Origin: Candidatus Kapaibacterium sp.
Lineage (GTDB): Bacteria > Bacteroidota > Ignavibacteria > Kapaibacteriales > UBA2268
Direction of reading: 5' to 3'
Length of the DNA: 8,910 nucleotides
Assembly (NCBI GenBank): GCA_030835065.1
Contig: JAUQWR010000386.1
Coordinates: 1-8,910, forward strand
The notes under the pieces were generated by a model. That model worked only from the letters and a program-made list of their open reading frames with translations. It made no database searches and had not been told where the DNA came from. The translations under genes were made by a program, and so were the position numbers. Shown piece by piece: positions 1 through 7,545 of this stretch. How positions within the stretch are numbered: position 1 is the stretch's first letter; each line of letters begins with the position of its first letter.

Positions 1-2041
1 TAAATGATATTAACAATCCCAATAAAATTGTTTGGAATGAGGAAATTATTCTTTGATCTCTAATATCAGAATAGAAATTAAATGGTCTTAGTATTGAACG
101 GAATAAATATTCTCTGAATCTTCTAAATCTATTCAATAAAAAGAAAAATACAACGCCCAAAATAATACCAATAGCAATAAAGCTTACTGGAGCCTGTTCA
201 GTATAGCTTCCTGCATTCAATAAAGGTTCTTTTTCATCATTGAATAACGCTTGAAGTGTCCTAAACGCAAGACGTTGGTTTCTATATCTATCAGTCAATC
301 CACTAGTACTTAAATATAAATTATCAATATTTGTTACTAAATATGGATTATCTAATTCAAAATCATTAAAGTTTGATACAACAGTACCTAAAGCACCTGT
401 TTCGCGAGATACCATCACGTGGTTCTTAATATAAAATGCTTGATGCTCTATCGAAAGTGGATCGGAATAGCCATTATGATTATAAGGTTGAACAGCTACA
501 CCAAACGACATCATAAATGGAACATTACCCAAAAGATTTTTCATCTGAATAATATCTTCTTTAAGATGTTCTTTACTTCTAAATTCTTTTCTTGAGCTAA
601 TTCCAATAAAATCATATCCATCTGTATGAATTATATGCGATCCAATTGGAACATTTTTATACAACATTTTATTAGATAAATTTCTGAATAGATTTACTAT
701 TTCATTATTAAAATCTCTACTTATATCATTTTCCTTCAATCCATCAGATACACCATAAGCAATCAAAGCAACAGAATTATTGAAAGTATTAACCAATTGC
801 TTAGTATAATTTTTCATTAATACTTTGATTTCGTCCAATTTCAAAATTGATGATGGTACGTTATAAAGCGGTAGATCAATCATCATCATCAATCCATATT
901 TATCGCAAAGGTAACTGAAGTAAGGATGCGGAGGATTGTAAGTAAATCTTACTAAATTTGCACCTAAAGTCTTCATCATCAAAACATCTTCTTCCATACG
1001 GAAAGCAGATAAAGACTGCAAAGAAACCTGATGATCTTCTACATAAGATACACCCTTCAATTCAATTGGTTTTCCATTAAGTAAAGCTATTGTTTTGCCT
1101 GCAACACTCGAAATTTTCAAATCTTTAAATCCAATTTGAGCAGACATATCATCAATAGTAATACCTTGATGTGTAATTTTTGCTTTTATATCATATAAAT
1201 TAGGATTTTCTGGCGACCACAAATTTGGATTGCTTACGTTTATTTCAAAATCGCTTACAACAGTTCTTTCAGCCTCGAATACAATTCGTTTAGCTTCAGC
1301 AGAAGCAATCACTTCGTTAGTACTTTTTCGCACCAACTGAAGCTCAACCAAAACATCAGCTCTTTGTATTACAGCTGTGTTATTAGAAGTCGAGTCTTTA
1401 GATAACAATTTACTCAATCCTGCAAGTTTGCCTGAAGATATAGAAACTTTTGCTTTAATATTGCCGTTAGAATAATCGCCGGATAATTTAGTATTAAATT
1501 TAATATCAGAAACCCAAACAGAAGGTGTACCCACCAAAAATGCTTCTCTGATAATTCCGGTATAAGTTTTTTTGGCAGTAATACTTTGGCGGATAATCTG
1601 GCCTGTTGCAGCTTCGGCAGTATTGATCTGAACAAGCAAAACATTATTTCCAATATTGATCATTTTGTCGGGGATTCTTATCATAATTGGCGATAAACCA
1701 GCAACATATCTACCGACGAACTGGTCGTTGAAATATATTTCGGCTTGATGATTCAAACCGAGAAAATACAAATGCCAAGTATGGCTCTCTGCCATTCCCT
1801 TTTCGATTTTGATTGTTTTCTTGTATGATACTTTTTTGTTTTCCGGTTCGGACAAAGGCAAAGTAGCTGCCTCCCATTCACCATCATAACTTCTTTCCCA
1901 AGAGCCTGCCAAACTAACTACTGTTCGGGAGTCTGATGGTATAATTGTTTTGAGCTGCTGCGGAGTAAATGGTTTATATGCTTGTGCATATGCAAAACCA
2001 ACAAACATCAAAATAACAGCAAATAAAAGTTTTTTAGTCAT
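1..2041 (-). CDS. Exported, membrane-anchored glycoside hydrolase family 2-like protein, probably non-catalytic (C-terminus cut by window edge)
   Basis: The frame is open from an ATG at 2041 to the left edge, giving 680 residues and no stop, so the gene is partial. Residues 1-19 form a signal peptide (MTKK, a hydrophobic core, then AYA before Gln20). Residues about 40-175 resemble the GH2 jelly-roll sugar-binding domain, about 176-305 the immunoglobulin-like domain (NLWSPENPNLYD at 273-284), and about 306-545 the TIM barrel (KGVSYVEDH, GANLVRFTYNPPHPYF, LCDKYGL). The usual acid/base GNE after the NxSV(x)IA strand reads SDG at 432-434. The usual nucleophile motif SEFG reads SFG at 512-514. Both catalytic Glu therefore look missing, although the surrounding fold is recognisable. 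Residues about 619-636 are a transmembrane helix, followed by a very basic loop (RFRRFREYLFR) and a second hydrophobic stretch from about 669. This predicts a periplasmic GH2 part with a cytoplasmic loop. AGG in TAGGTTGTT lies just before the ATG. The gene follows the bi-domain oxidoreductase by 32 bp. A true beta-galactosidase or beta-glucuronidase is unlikely without the glutamates. Confidence 0.85.
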   Translation of the reverse strand, partial: MTKKLLFAVILMFVGFAYAQAYKPFTPQQLKTIIPSDSRTVVSLAGSWERSYDGEWEAATLPLSEPENKKVSYKKTIKIEKGMAESHTWHLYFLGLNHQAEIYFNDQFVGRYVAGLSPIMIRIPDKMINIGNNVLLVQINTAEAATGQIIRQSITAKKTYTGIIREAFLVGTPSVWVSDIKFNTKLSGDYSNGNIKAKVSISSGKLAGLSKLLSKDSTSNNTAVIQRADVLVELQLVRKSTNEVIASAEAKRIVFEAERTVVSDFEINVSNPNLWSPENPNLYDIKAKITHQGITIDDMSAQIGFKDLKISSVAGKTIALLNGKPIELKGVSYVEDHQVSLQSLSAFRMEEDVLMMKTLGANLVRFTYNPPHPYFSYLCDKYGLMMMIDLPLYNVPSSILKLDEIKVLMKNYTKQLVNTFNNSVALIAYGVSDGLKENDISRDFNNEIVNLFRNLSNKMLYKNVPIGSHIIHTDGYDFIGISSRKEFRSKEHLKEDIIQMKNLLGNVPFMMSFGVAVQPYNHNGYSDPLSIEHQAFYIKNHVMVSRETGALGTVVSNFNDFELDNPYLVTNIDNLYLSTSGLTDRYRNQRLAFRTLQALFNDEKEPLLNAGSYTEQAPVSFIAIGIILGVVFFFLLNRFRRFREYLFRSILRPFNFYSDIRDQRIISSFQTILLGLLISF

Positions 2042-2073
2042 AACAACCTACATTTATTTCATTAATATTTTCA

Positions 2074-4206
2074 TCATATTTCATAAGCATTACCAGTCTT
2101 TAAGGATTCGACAGCCAAAAGGCAAGCCCTGCTGGTAGCATATAATTGGTCGAATGGAATTGGCATTGAGCTAGCATTTTTAATCGAATTAATTGTAGCT
2201 TCGACTTCTTCGTTGATTCCTTTTCTACCATCAAATTTTAATATTTTCTTCTTTGATTTTCTATAAAGACTAACACTTGTAAAATTATCCATAATGGCAG
2301 AACTTCTCTCGCAAAATACTTCGCAATATTCTTTGGGAAGGCTAGAATCGCCGTTTGCCAGATAACTAATATTTCCAATTGATCCATCGGCAAACTTCAA
2401 AGAAATGATAACATTATCATTGTTATTCACTTCTATATTATCAGAGGAAATACATTCTGCAGAAACTTTGATAGGCAAAGCACCACATAGAAATACCATT
2501 GTGTCTATAAAATGACAAACTTCGCCGATAATACGGCCCCCCTGATTTTCTTCATGCACCCAATGCGACTTTGGAATAAAACCAGCATTAACTCTATAAG
2601 TCATAGCCAATGGCTCGCTTCTATTCTTAAAGAATTCGGCAATCGATTTGAAAGAATCAGAAAATCTTCTGTTAAATCCAACCATCACTCTGCCTGAATA
2701 TTTTTCGACAGCACTTTTGATTGATTCCAATTGTTCAAAATTTATTGCCAACGGTTTTTCTACAAATACTGGTTTATTATTTTCGATAGAAAGCCTTACA
2801 AATTCGGCATGTGAATCATGTCTGCTTGCAATAAATATACAATTTGTATCTTTATTTCTAATAATAGATTCAGAATCAGTAGAGGCTTCTGCAAAACCAA
2901 ATGTGCGTGCTGCTTGCTTTGCATTGACTGCAGTCGCTGTCGATACAGCTACAAAATCAACTTCTGATTTTTTCAAAGGTGGCAACAGATAATTGCTTGC
3001 AAATCCACCGGCACCAATAAATCCTAGCTTGATTTTGCTTGCAGCAGTATAAGTATTTACTTTAATATTCTTTTTAGTATCAACATTTTCAGGATTATAC
3101 TTCAATAATATACCAAGGTATTTTTCTTGGATTTTTCCGCCTATAATATCATAAGCTCTAACAGCATCCTTTATATCCACAACATGTGTAGTCATTGATT
3201 TGACATCCATTCTTCCGGAACTAATCAAATCAATAAAAGCTTGCATATTTCTATTTTCAGTCCAACGCACATAAGCATAAGGATAGTCATTTCCTCTCTG
3301 TTCATAATTTGCATCGTATCTGCCAGGACCATAGCTGCAGGAAATTCTTAAGTCAATTTCTTTAAGATAAAATGCTCCGCGTGCTATATTCATCCATACA
3401 TCACCAACAACAACAACTTTGCCTTTTTTACGGCAAATATCCATAGCCAATTCTATAGGTTGATTTGACTTTGCTGAAGCAGTAATAATAACTGAATCGC
3501 ATCCCATGCCTCTAGTAAATGCTAAAATTGAATCTTTATTTTCCGAACTGCTGAGCATAGTTTTATCTGCTCCAAAACTGCGAGCCTTTTCGAAAAGAGA
3601 TTCATTGATATCCAAGCCAATAACCCTACAACCTGCTGATTTGAGCAACTGAACAGTAATCTGCCCAAGAAGCCCTAATCCGATTACAGCAATTGTTTCG
3701 CCCAATACAGGCTCTGCTTGCCTGAAGCCTTGCATTGCAATTGCTCCGAGAGTTGTATAAGCAGCATCTTCAAAACTTACATTATCAGGTAGCTTGACTG
3801 CTAAATTTTTTGGTACACTTATCATTTCTGCATGATTGGCATAGCCTGCACCTGCACAGGCAACTCTATCGCCCGGACTAAATTCAGAACAATCAGATTC
3901 TACTACTATTCCTGCTGCAGAATACCCTAAGGATTTATAAGAATCCAATTTGTTTTGAACCCTTTTAATGGTATTAAGCAAACCCTCTTTCTTGATTGTA
4001 TCTAATACCAACTTAACTTGGTCTGGCTGCTTTCGAGCTCTATCGAACAAGCTTCCCTTGGCGTTATCCACTGATGCCTTTTCAGTTCCGGCACTAATCA
4101 AAGAAAAATATGTCTTTACTAATATACCGCCTTCGATACAGCTTGGTGATGGAAATTCTTCCACAAGCATCGAACCGTCTTTTTGATATTGCACTACTTG
4201 AAGCAT
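2074..4206 (-). CDS. Bi-domain oxidoreductase: MDR (alcohol dehydrogenase-like) domain fused to a Gfo/Idh/MocA domain
   Basis: This is a complete 710-residue fusion of two NAD(P)-dependent dehydrogenases. Residues 1 to about 368 are an MDR subunit with a GroES-like fold and a Rossmann fold (AVIGLGLLG at 173-181; acidic LDI at 198-200, suggesting NAD). A linker at about 369-391 leads into a Gfo/Idh/MocA domain with GFIGAGGFA at 395-403, the catalytic-type EKP at 483-485, and GGRIIGEVCHFID at 557-569, whose His and Asp usually lie at the sugar site. The classic MDR catalytic zinc ligands are not seen: the GHE site reads GYSAAG at 94-99 and the first Cys position lies in SAGTEKA. The N-terminal half is therefore probably zinc-independent. 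Relatives with this architecture are commonly found in surface-polysaccharide loci, so oxidation or reduction of a sugar or sugar nucleotide is likely, but the substrate is unknown. The ATG at 4206 is the first start that gives a full MDR N-terminus, and its Shine-Dalgarno site is weak. The gene probably leads an operon with the GH2-like gene. Confidence 0.9.
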   Translation of the reverse strand: MLQVVQYQKDGSMLVEEFPSPSCIEGGILVKTYFSLISAGTEKASVDNAKGSLFDRARKQPDQVKLVLDTIKKEGLLNTIKRVQNKLDSYKSLGYSAAGIVVESDCSEFSPGDRVACAGAGYANHAEMISVPKNLAVKLPDNVSFEDAAYTTLGAIAMQGFRQAEPVLGETIAVIGLGLLGQITVQLLKSAGCRVIGLDINESLFEKARSFGADKTMLSSSENKDSILAFTRGMGCDSVIITASAKSNQPIELAMDICRKKGKVVVVGDVWMNIARGAFYLKEIDLRISCSYGPGRYDANYEQRGNDYPYAYVRWTENRNMQAFIDLISSGRMDVKSMTTHVVDIKDAVRAYDIIGGKIQEKYLGILLKYNPENVDTKKNIKVNTYTAASKIKLGFIGAGGFASNYLLPPLKKSEVDFVAVSTATAVNAKQAARTFGFAEASTDSESIIRNKDTNCIFIASRHDSHAEFVRLSIENNKPVFVEKPLAINFEQLESIKSAVEKYSGRVMVGFNRRFSDSFKSIAEFFKNRSEPLAMTYRVNAGFIPKSHWVHEENQGGRIIGEVCHFIDTMVFLCGALPIKVSAECISSDNIEVNNNDNVIISLKFADGSIGNISYLANGDSSLPKEYCEVFCERSSAIMDNFTSVSLYRKSKKKILKFDGRKGINEEVEATINSIKNASSMPIPFDQLYATSRACLLAVESLKTGNAYEI

Positions 4207-4443
4207 TTGATTCTTTATATATTATTTTCGCTAAAAGCGTTATGATTTAACACATTAATTAAACTTACAAATTTAATAAACTTGGACTTAATATTAGAAT
4301 GAAATTAGGAAATTCAAAATCATTTTTTTAACAATTAGCTTATTCTAAATTAAATTTTTAAGTCAAAATAAAAATTAGGCTGAAAAATCAAAAAAAATGA
4401 TTAATTTTACTTGATTATAAGTAAAACAAATCCAGAAAAGAAT
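4207..4443. other. AT-rich divergent intergenic region
   Basis: This 237-bp stretch separates the leftward bi-domain oxidoreductase gene from the rightward ispD. It is overwhelmingly A and T, with several homopolymer A and T runs, and contains no convincing ORF or RNA gene. It must hold the promoters for both directions. The only -7-like motif I can point to is on the minus strand at 4268-4275. I found no TAnnTTTG match on the plus strand for ispD. A 4-bp inverted repeat (CGCT-AAA-AGCG, 4229-4239) is too short to call an operator. Confidence 0.6.
4268..4275 (-). promoter_or_regulatory. Candidate -7 promoter element for the bi-domain oxidoreductase operon
   Basis: Read on the minus strand the bases are TAAATTTG, an exact fit to the TAnnTTTG -7 element described for Bacteroidota. 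It lies about 60 bp before the ATG at 4206, which gives a plausible leader. No TTTG -33 element sits at the usual spacing. In such AT-rich DNA an 8-base match can arise by chance. Confidence 0.25.
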
Positions 4444-5136
4444 ATGAATTGTAGTGTTATAATACCGGCAGGTGGCATAGGCAAAAGATTTGGCTCAACT
4501 ATGCCCAAGCAGTTTATCGAAATGAACGGAATTCCAATTTTAATACATACTATCAGAATATTCGATAAAATAGATGATGTCGAATCGATAGTAATTCCAG
4601 TTCATAATGAATGGTTTACATTCACAAAAGAAATCATTGCAAAATACGAATGTCATAAGGTAAAAGAAGTAGTTATAGGCGGATTAGAGCGCCAAGATTC
4701 TGTTTTCAACGGCATTCACACCAAAAGCGTTCAAGAGTCTGAAATCGTTTTGGTTCATGACGCAGTTCGTCCTTTTGCTTCTCCTCTTTTAGTTCAAAAT
4801 TTGATTAATGCTGCCGAAGATTACGGTGCGGCAATACCAATTACTATTCCTAAAGATACTATCAAAGAAAAAAATAACAAAGGTATTGTGGTCCGCACTT
4901 TAGACAGAAACAAACATTGTTTGGTTCAAACTCCTCAAGCCTTCTGGTATGATATTATTTCTAAAGCTTATACTGAAGCTACTAAAGCATCATTCCAAGG
5001 CACTGACGAAGCATCGCTCGTAGAATTTATCGGCTACAAAGTGTCGGTTGTAGAAGGCGAAGAAACAAATATTAAAATTACTTCTCCTTTCGATTTGAAG
5101 GTAAGTGAAGTGATTTTTAAAGAAAAAAACAAATAG
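4444..5136 (+). CDS. ispD: 2-C-methyl-D-erythritol 4-phosphate cytidylyltransferase
   Basis: IspD transfers CMP from CTP to 2-C-methyl-D-erythritol 4-phosphate, releasing pyrophosphate. It is the third step of the cytoplasmic MEP route to isoprenoids. From the ATG at 4444 the protein is 230 residues, the usual family length. Diagnostic motifs are the nucleotide-binding loop IIPAGGIGKRFG (6-17, with Arg15), MPKQF (20-24, with Lys22), the HDAVRPF loop at 105-111 with Asp106, QTPQAF (162-167), TDEASLVE (187-194) and TNIKIT (208-213, with Lys211). The usual PAAG reads PAGG here. The frame extends upstream to a TTG at 4411 and hits a stop at 4402. I prefer the ATG because it starts directly at the first beta strand, as in most IspD proteins; AGAAAAG just upstream is only a weak ribosome site. 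The gene stands alone, divergent from the oxidoreductase and closed by a terminator 18 bp after its stop. IspE and IspF are not in the window. Confidence 0.95.
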   Translation: MNCSVIIPAGGIGKRFGSTMPKQFIEMNGIPILIHTIRIFDKIDDVESIVIPVHNEWFTFTKEIIAKYECHKVKEVVIGGLERQDSVFNGIHTKSVQESEIVLVHDAVRPFASPLLVQNLINAAEDYGAAIPITIPKDTIKEKNNKGIVVRTLDRNKHCLVQTPQAFWYDIISKAYTEATKASFQGTDEASLVEFIGYKVSVVEGEETNIKITSPFDLKVSEVIFKEKNK

Positions 5137-5154
5137 ATTAGATTTCAAGCAAGT

Positions 5155-5193
5155 AAAAAAGCACTTTTTCTTCGGAAAGAGTGCTTTTTTTTT
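5155..5193 (+). terminator. Strong intrinsic terminator after ispD (16-bp stem, UUCG tetraloop)
   Basis: Arms 5155-5170 (AAAAAAGCACTTTTTC) and 5175-5190 pair over 16 bp, with only one G-U wobble, around a C(UUCG)G loop at 5171-5174. A run of nine T (5185-5193) follows. The six A on the left arm become a T tract on the other strand, so it could work in both directions. It starts 18 bp after the ispD stop and separates ispD from hppA. Confidence 0.92.
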
Positions 5194-5226
5194 GATTTTT
5201 TTCATTAGATATTGATCCAATCTGAT

Positions 5227-5234
5227 TATTTTTG
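5227..5234 (+). promoter_or_regulatory. Candidate -7 promoter element for hppA
   Basis: The bases TATTTTTG fit the TAnnTTTG -7 consensus of Bacteroidota. They lie after the ispD terminator and about 60 bp before the hppA ATG, the right place for a promoter that hppA must have. No TTTG sits at the expected -33 distance; the nearest upstream one, at 5191-5194, is too far. Confidence is low because the region is AT-rich. Confidence 0.25.
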
Positions 5235-5293
5235 CATGTTCCGGTTTTAGTTATTTGAAGGAACAGTTTGTTTAAAAATTTCGAGCTAAAGTT

Positions 5294-7486
5294 ATGGATA
5301 ATTTACTACTATTAGTACCGGCATCCGGATTAGCTGCATTATTATTTACATATATCAAAGCAGCGTGGATTGGAAAACAAGATCCCGGAACGGAGAAAAT
5401 GCAAAAAATCTCCAAATTTATTGCTGACGGTGCTATGGCATTTATCAAAGCAGAATACAAAGTAATAGCAATCTTTGTTGTACTTGTTTCTGTTCTTTTA
5501 GCATTCCAAGGTGCTTATTCACAAGATTCTCACACCCTTCTTGGCTTATCTTTCATGATTGGCGCAGTTTGCTCTGGTTCGGCTGGCTATATCGGTATGA
5601 AAGTAGCTACTAAAGCCAATGTGCGCACTACTGCTGCTGCACGTACCGGACTGAACAAAGCACTGCTGATTGCGTTCACAGGTGGTTCAGTTATGGGTAT
5701 GGGTGTAGTTGGGCTTGGTGTATTTGGGCTTAGCACCCTATTCATAATTTACAACAATATGTTTGACGGCATTAGCTCTGCTCAAGCTATTCTTAAAGTT
5801 GTAAATGTAGTAACAGGTTTTTCTTTCGGTGCTTCTTCTATTGCATTGTTTGCACGTGTTGGTGGTGGTATTTATACTAAAGCAGCAGATGTTGGTGCAG
5901 ACCTTGTTGGCAAAGTCGAAGCAGGTATTCCTGAAGACCATCCACTCAATCCTGCAACTATCGCAGATAACGTTGGCGATAATGTTGGTGATGTTGCCGG
6001 TATGGGTGCTGATTTGTTCGAATCTTATGTCGGAGCTATTGTTAGTGCTATGGTTCTCGGTACTTCATTTTTTGGTATTCCTGAATTTGCAGGTACTACT
6101 TTTGGTAATATCTCTGCAGTAGTTCTTCCTCTTATTTTGGCTGCTGTCGGTATCGTTATGTCCATTATCGGCACTTTTGTAGTTAGAGTCAAAGAAGGCG
6201 GCAATCCTCAGACTGCTCTTAATATGGGTACTTTCTTAGCTTCAGTACTAATGATTGCTTCATCTTTTTTCATTATTAATTGGATGCTTCCAGCTTCATG
6301 GACTTATAACGATCCTTTATATTCTACTACCTATACTATAACATCATTTGGTATATTTTTATCTACTATCGTTGGTCTTGTGGCAGGTGTCGGTATCGGT
6401 ATCATAACAGAATATTATACTGGCTCAGGCAAACCTCCTGTAAGGAAAATTGCAGAACAATCAATTACAGGCTCTGCTACTAATATTATTGCTGGCTTGG
6501 GTATTGGTATGATGAGCACTGCTATTCCTGTTATTTTGATAGCTATAGCAATCGTAGTTTCATTCCATTTTGCCGGTCTTTATGGTATTGGTATTGCTGC
6601 TGTTGGTATGCTTGCTACTACTGGTATTCAGTTGGCTGTAGATGCTTATGGTCCTATTTCTGATAATGCCGGTGGTATTGCAGAAATGAGCGAACTACCA
6701 CATGATGTACGTGGACGTACAGACAAATTAGACGCTGTTGGTACTTCTACTGCTGCTATTGGCAAAGGTTTTGCAATTGGATCCGCTGCTTTGACTGCAC
6801 TCGCTCTCTTTGGTGCTTTCATGCAAGCTGCGCATATCAAATCTATCGATATTTCTAAAGCTAATGTAATGGCAGGTTTATTTATTGGTGGTATTCTTCC
6901 TTTTCTTTTCTCAGCTATGACTATGGGCGCAGTTGGCAGAGCCGCTATGTCTATGATTCAAGAAGTTCGTCGCCAATTTGCTGATATTCCGGCATTGAAG
7001 GCTGCTTTGGCTGTTATGAAAAAATATGGAGATAAAGAACAAAATGAATGGGATTCAAAAGATCTTGACATTTTCCATCAAGCCGAAGGCAAAGCTGAAT
7101 ATGCTAAATGCGTAAGTATTTCTACCAAAGCTGCTATCAGAGAAATGGTTCTCCCTGGCTTGTTAGCTGTTATTGTACCTGTTGTGGTTGGTTTTGCATT
7201 CGGACCTGAAACTCTTGGCGGTCTGCTTGCTGGCGTAACTGTAGTTGGTGTGCTTATGGCTATTTTCCAAGCTAATGCTGGTGGCGCATGGGATAATGCT
7301 AAGAAAATGTTCGAAGAAGGTGTTCAAATCGATGGTAAAACTTATTACAAAGGTTCTGAACCTCATAAAGCTGCGGTTGTGGGCGATACAGTTGGCGATC
7401 CTTTCAAGGATACTTCTGCTCCAGCTATGAACATTCTTATCAAATTGATGTCTATTGTTTCTCTTGTTATTGCTGCAATGCTCTAA
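5294..7486 (+). CDS. hppA: K+-dependent-type membrane-bound pyrophosphatase (ion-pumping)
   Basis: This 730-residue polytopic inner-membrane enzyme couples pyrophosphate hydrolysis to H+ and/or Na+ export. Aligned by eye to the plant enzyme (Vigna radiata numbering), the active site is nearly complete: Lys196, Asp199 and Asp203 in [14 protein letters not shown]; Glu214; Asp225, Asp229 and Asp233 in [10 protein letters not shown]; Asp457; Lys491; Asp667 and Lys670 in GGAWDNAKK; Asp702, Lys705 and Asp706 in GDPFKDT. The exception is the conserved GNTTAA, which reads GTSTAA at 483-488, so the position of plant Asn534 is Thr484. Ala487 and Gly490 (AAIG, where K+-independent enzymes have KAVT) predict K+ dependence. 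The gate glutamate is Glu243 (LFESY) rather than four residues later as in plants, with Lys717 as partner. H+ or Na+ specificity cannot be settled from this. Many codons are GCT and GGT, unlike the more A-rich neighbours, which fits high expression. The ATG at 5294 gives a normal first helix, and no Shine-Dalgarno site is visible. Terminators flank the gene, so it is monocistronic. Confidence 0.96.
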   Translation: MDNLLLLVPASGLAALLFTYIKAAWIGKQDPGTEKMQKISKFIADGAMAFIKAEYKVIAIFVVLVSVLLAFQGAYSQDSHTLLGLSFMIGAVCSGSAGYIGMKVATKANVRTTAAARTGLNKALLIAFTGGSVMGMGVVGLGVFGLSTLFIIYNNMFDGISSAQAILKVVNVVTGFSFGASSIALFARVGGGIYTKAADVGADLVGKVEAGIPEDHPLNPATIADNVGDNVGDVAGMGADLFESYVGAIVSAMVLGTSFFGIPEFAGTTFGNISAVVLPLILAAVGIVMSIIGTFVVRVKEGGNPQTALNMGTFLASVLMIASSFFIINWMLPASWTYNDPLYSTTYTITSFGIFLSTIVGLVAGVGIGIITEYYTGSGKPPVRKIAEQSITGSATNIIAGLGIGMMSTAIPVILIAIAIVVSFHFAGLYGIGIAAVGMLATTGIQLAVDAYGPISDNAGGIAEMSELPHDVRGRTDKLDAVGTSTAAIGKGFAIGSAALTALALFGAFMQAAHIKSIDISKANVMAGLFIGGILPFLFSAMTMGAVGRAAMSMIQEVRRQFADIPALKAALAVMKKYGDKEQNEWDSKDLDIFHQAEGKAEYAKCVSISTKAAIREMVLPGLLAVIVPVVVGFAFGPETLGGLLAGVTVVGVLMAIFQANAGGAWDNAKKMFEEGVQIDGKTYYKGSEPHKAAVVGDTVGDPFKDTSAPAMNILIKLMSIVSLVIAAML

Positions 7487-7508
7487 TATTGAGTGATTAA
7501 TTATTAAG

Positions 7509-7545
7509 AATGCCGTCTCTTTTAATCTCGAGGCGGCATTTTTTT
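7509..7545 (+). terminator. Intrinsic terminator after hppA, overlapping the end of the convergent kinase gene
   Basis: Arms 7509-7519 (AATGCCGTCTC) and 7530-7540 (GAGGCGGCATT) pair over 11 bp with one G-U wobble. The loop is 10 nt and the T run is 7539-7545. It lies 22 bp after the hppA stop. The kinase stop codon (7544-7546, minus strand) uses bases of this T run. On the minus strand the hairpin would be followed only by CTTAATAATTAA, a poor T tract, so termination there is less certain. Confidence 0.88.

Noticed and set aside
1414..1653. Short minus-strand frame of 79 codons
   Set aside because: It is out of frame inside the GH2-like coding sequence, which is open on the same strand through the whole stretch and has clear family motifs; the short frame resembles nothing.
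4229..4239. CGCT-AAA-AGCG inverted repeat as an operator
   Set aside because: It has only 4 bp per arm and no extension, easily found by chance.
4411..4443. TTG at 4411 as the ispD start
   Set aside because: It would add 11 residues before the first beta strand; the ATG at 4444 gives the typical IspD N-terminus. The TTG cannot be excluded from sequence alone.
4990..5220. Minus-strand frame across the ispD end and terminator
   Set aside because: It reads through the terminator hairpin and the ispD motifs on the opposite strand; its Phe- and Lys-rich content reflects the A and T runs.
4207..5293. Functional pyrophosphate link between ispD and hppA as one operon
   Set aside because: IspD makes pyrophosphate and HppA consumes it, but the strong terminator at 5155-5193 separates them and many other reactions supply pyrophosphate; adjacency is probably incidental.
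5829..6122. 97-codon plus-strand frame inside hppA
   Set aside because: It is a shadow of the pyrophosphatase frame, made of Leu- and Val-rich translation of GTT and GCT codons. The hppA frame carries the motifs.
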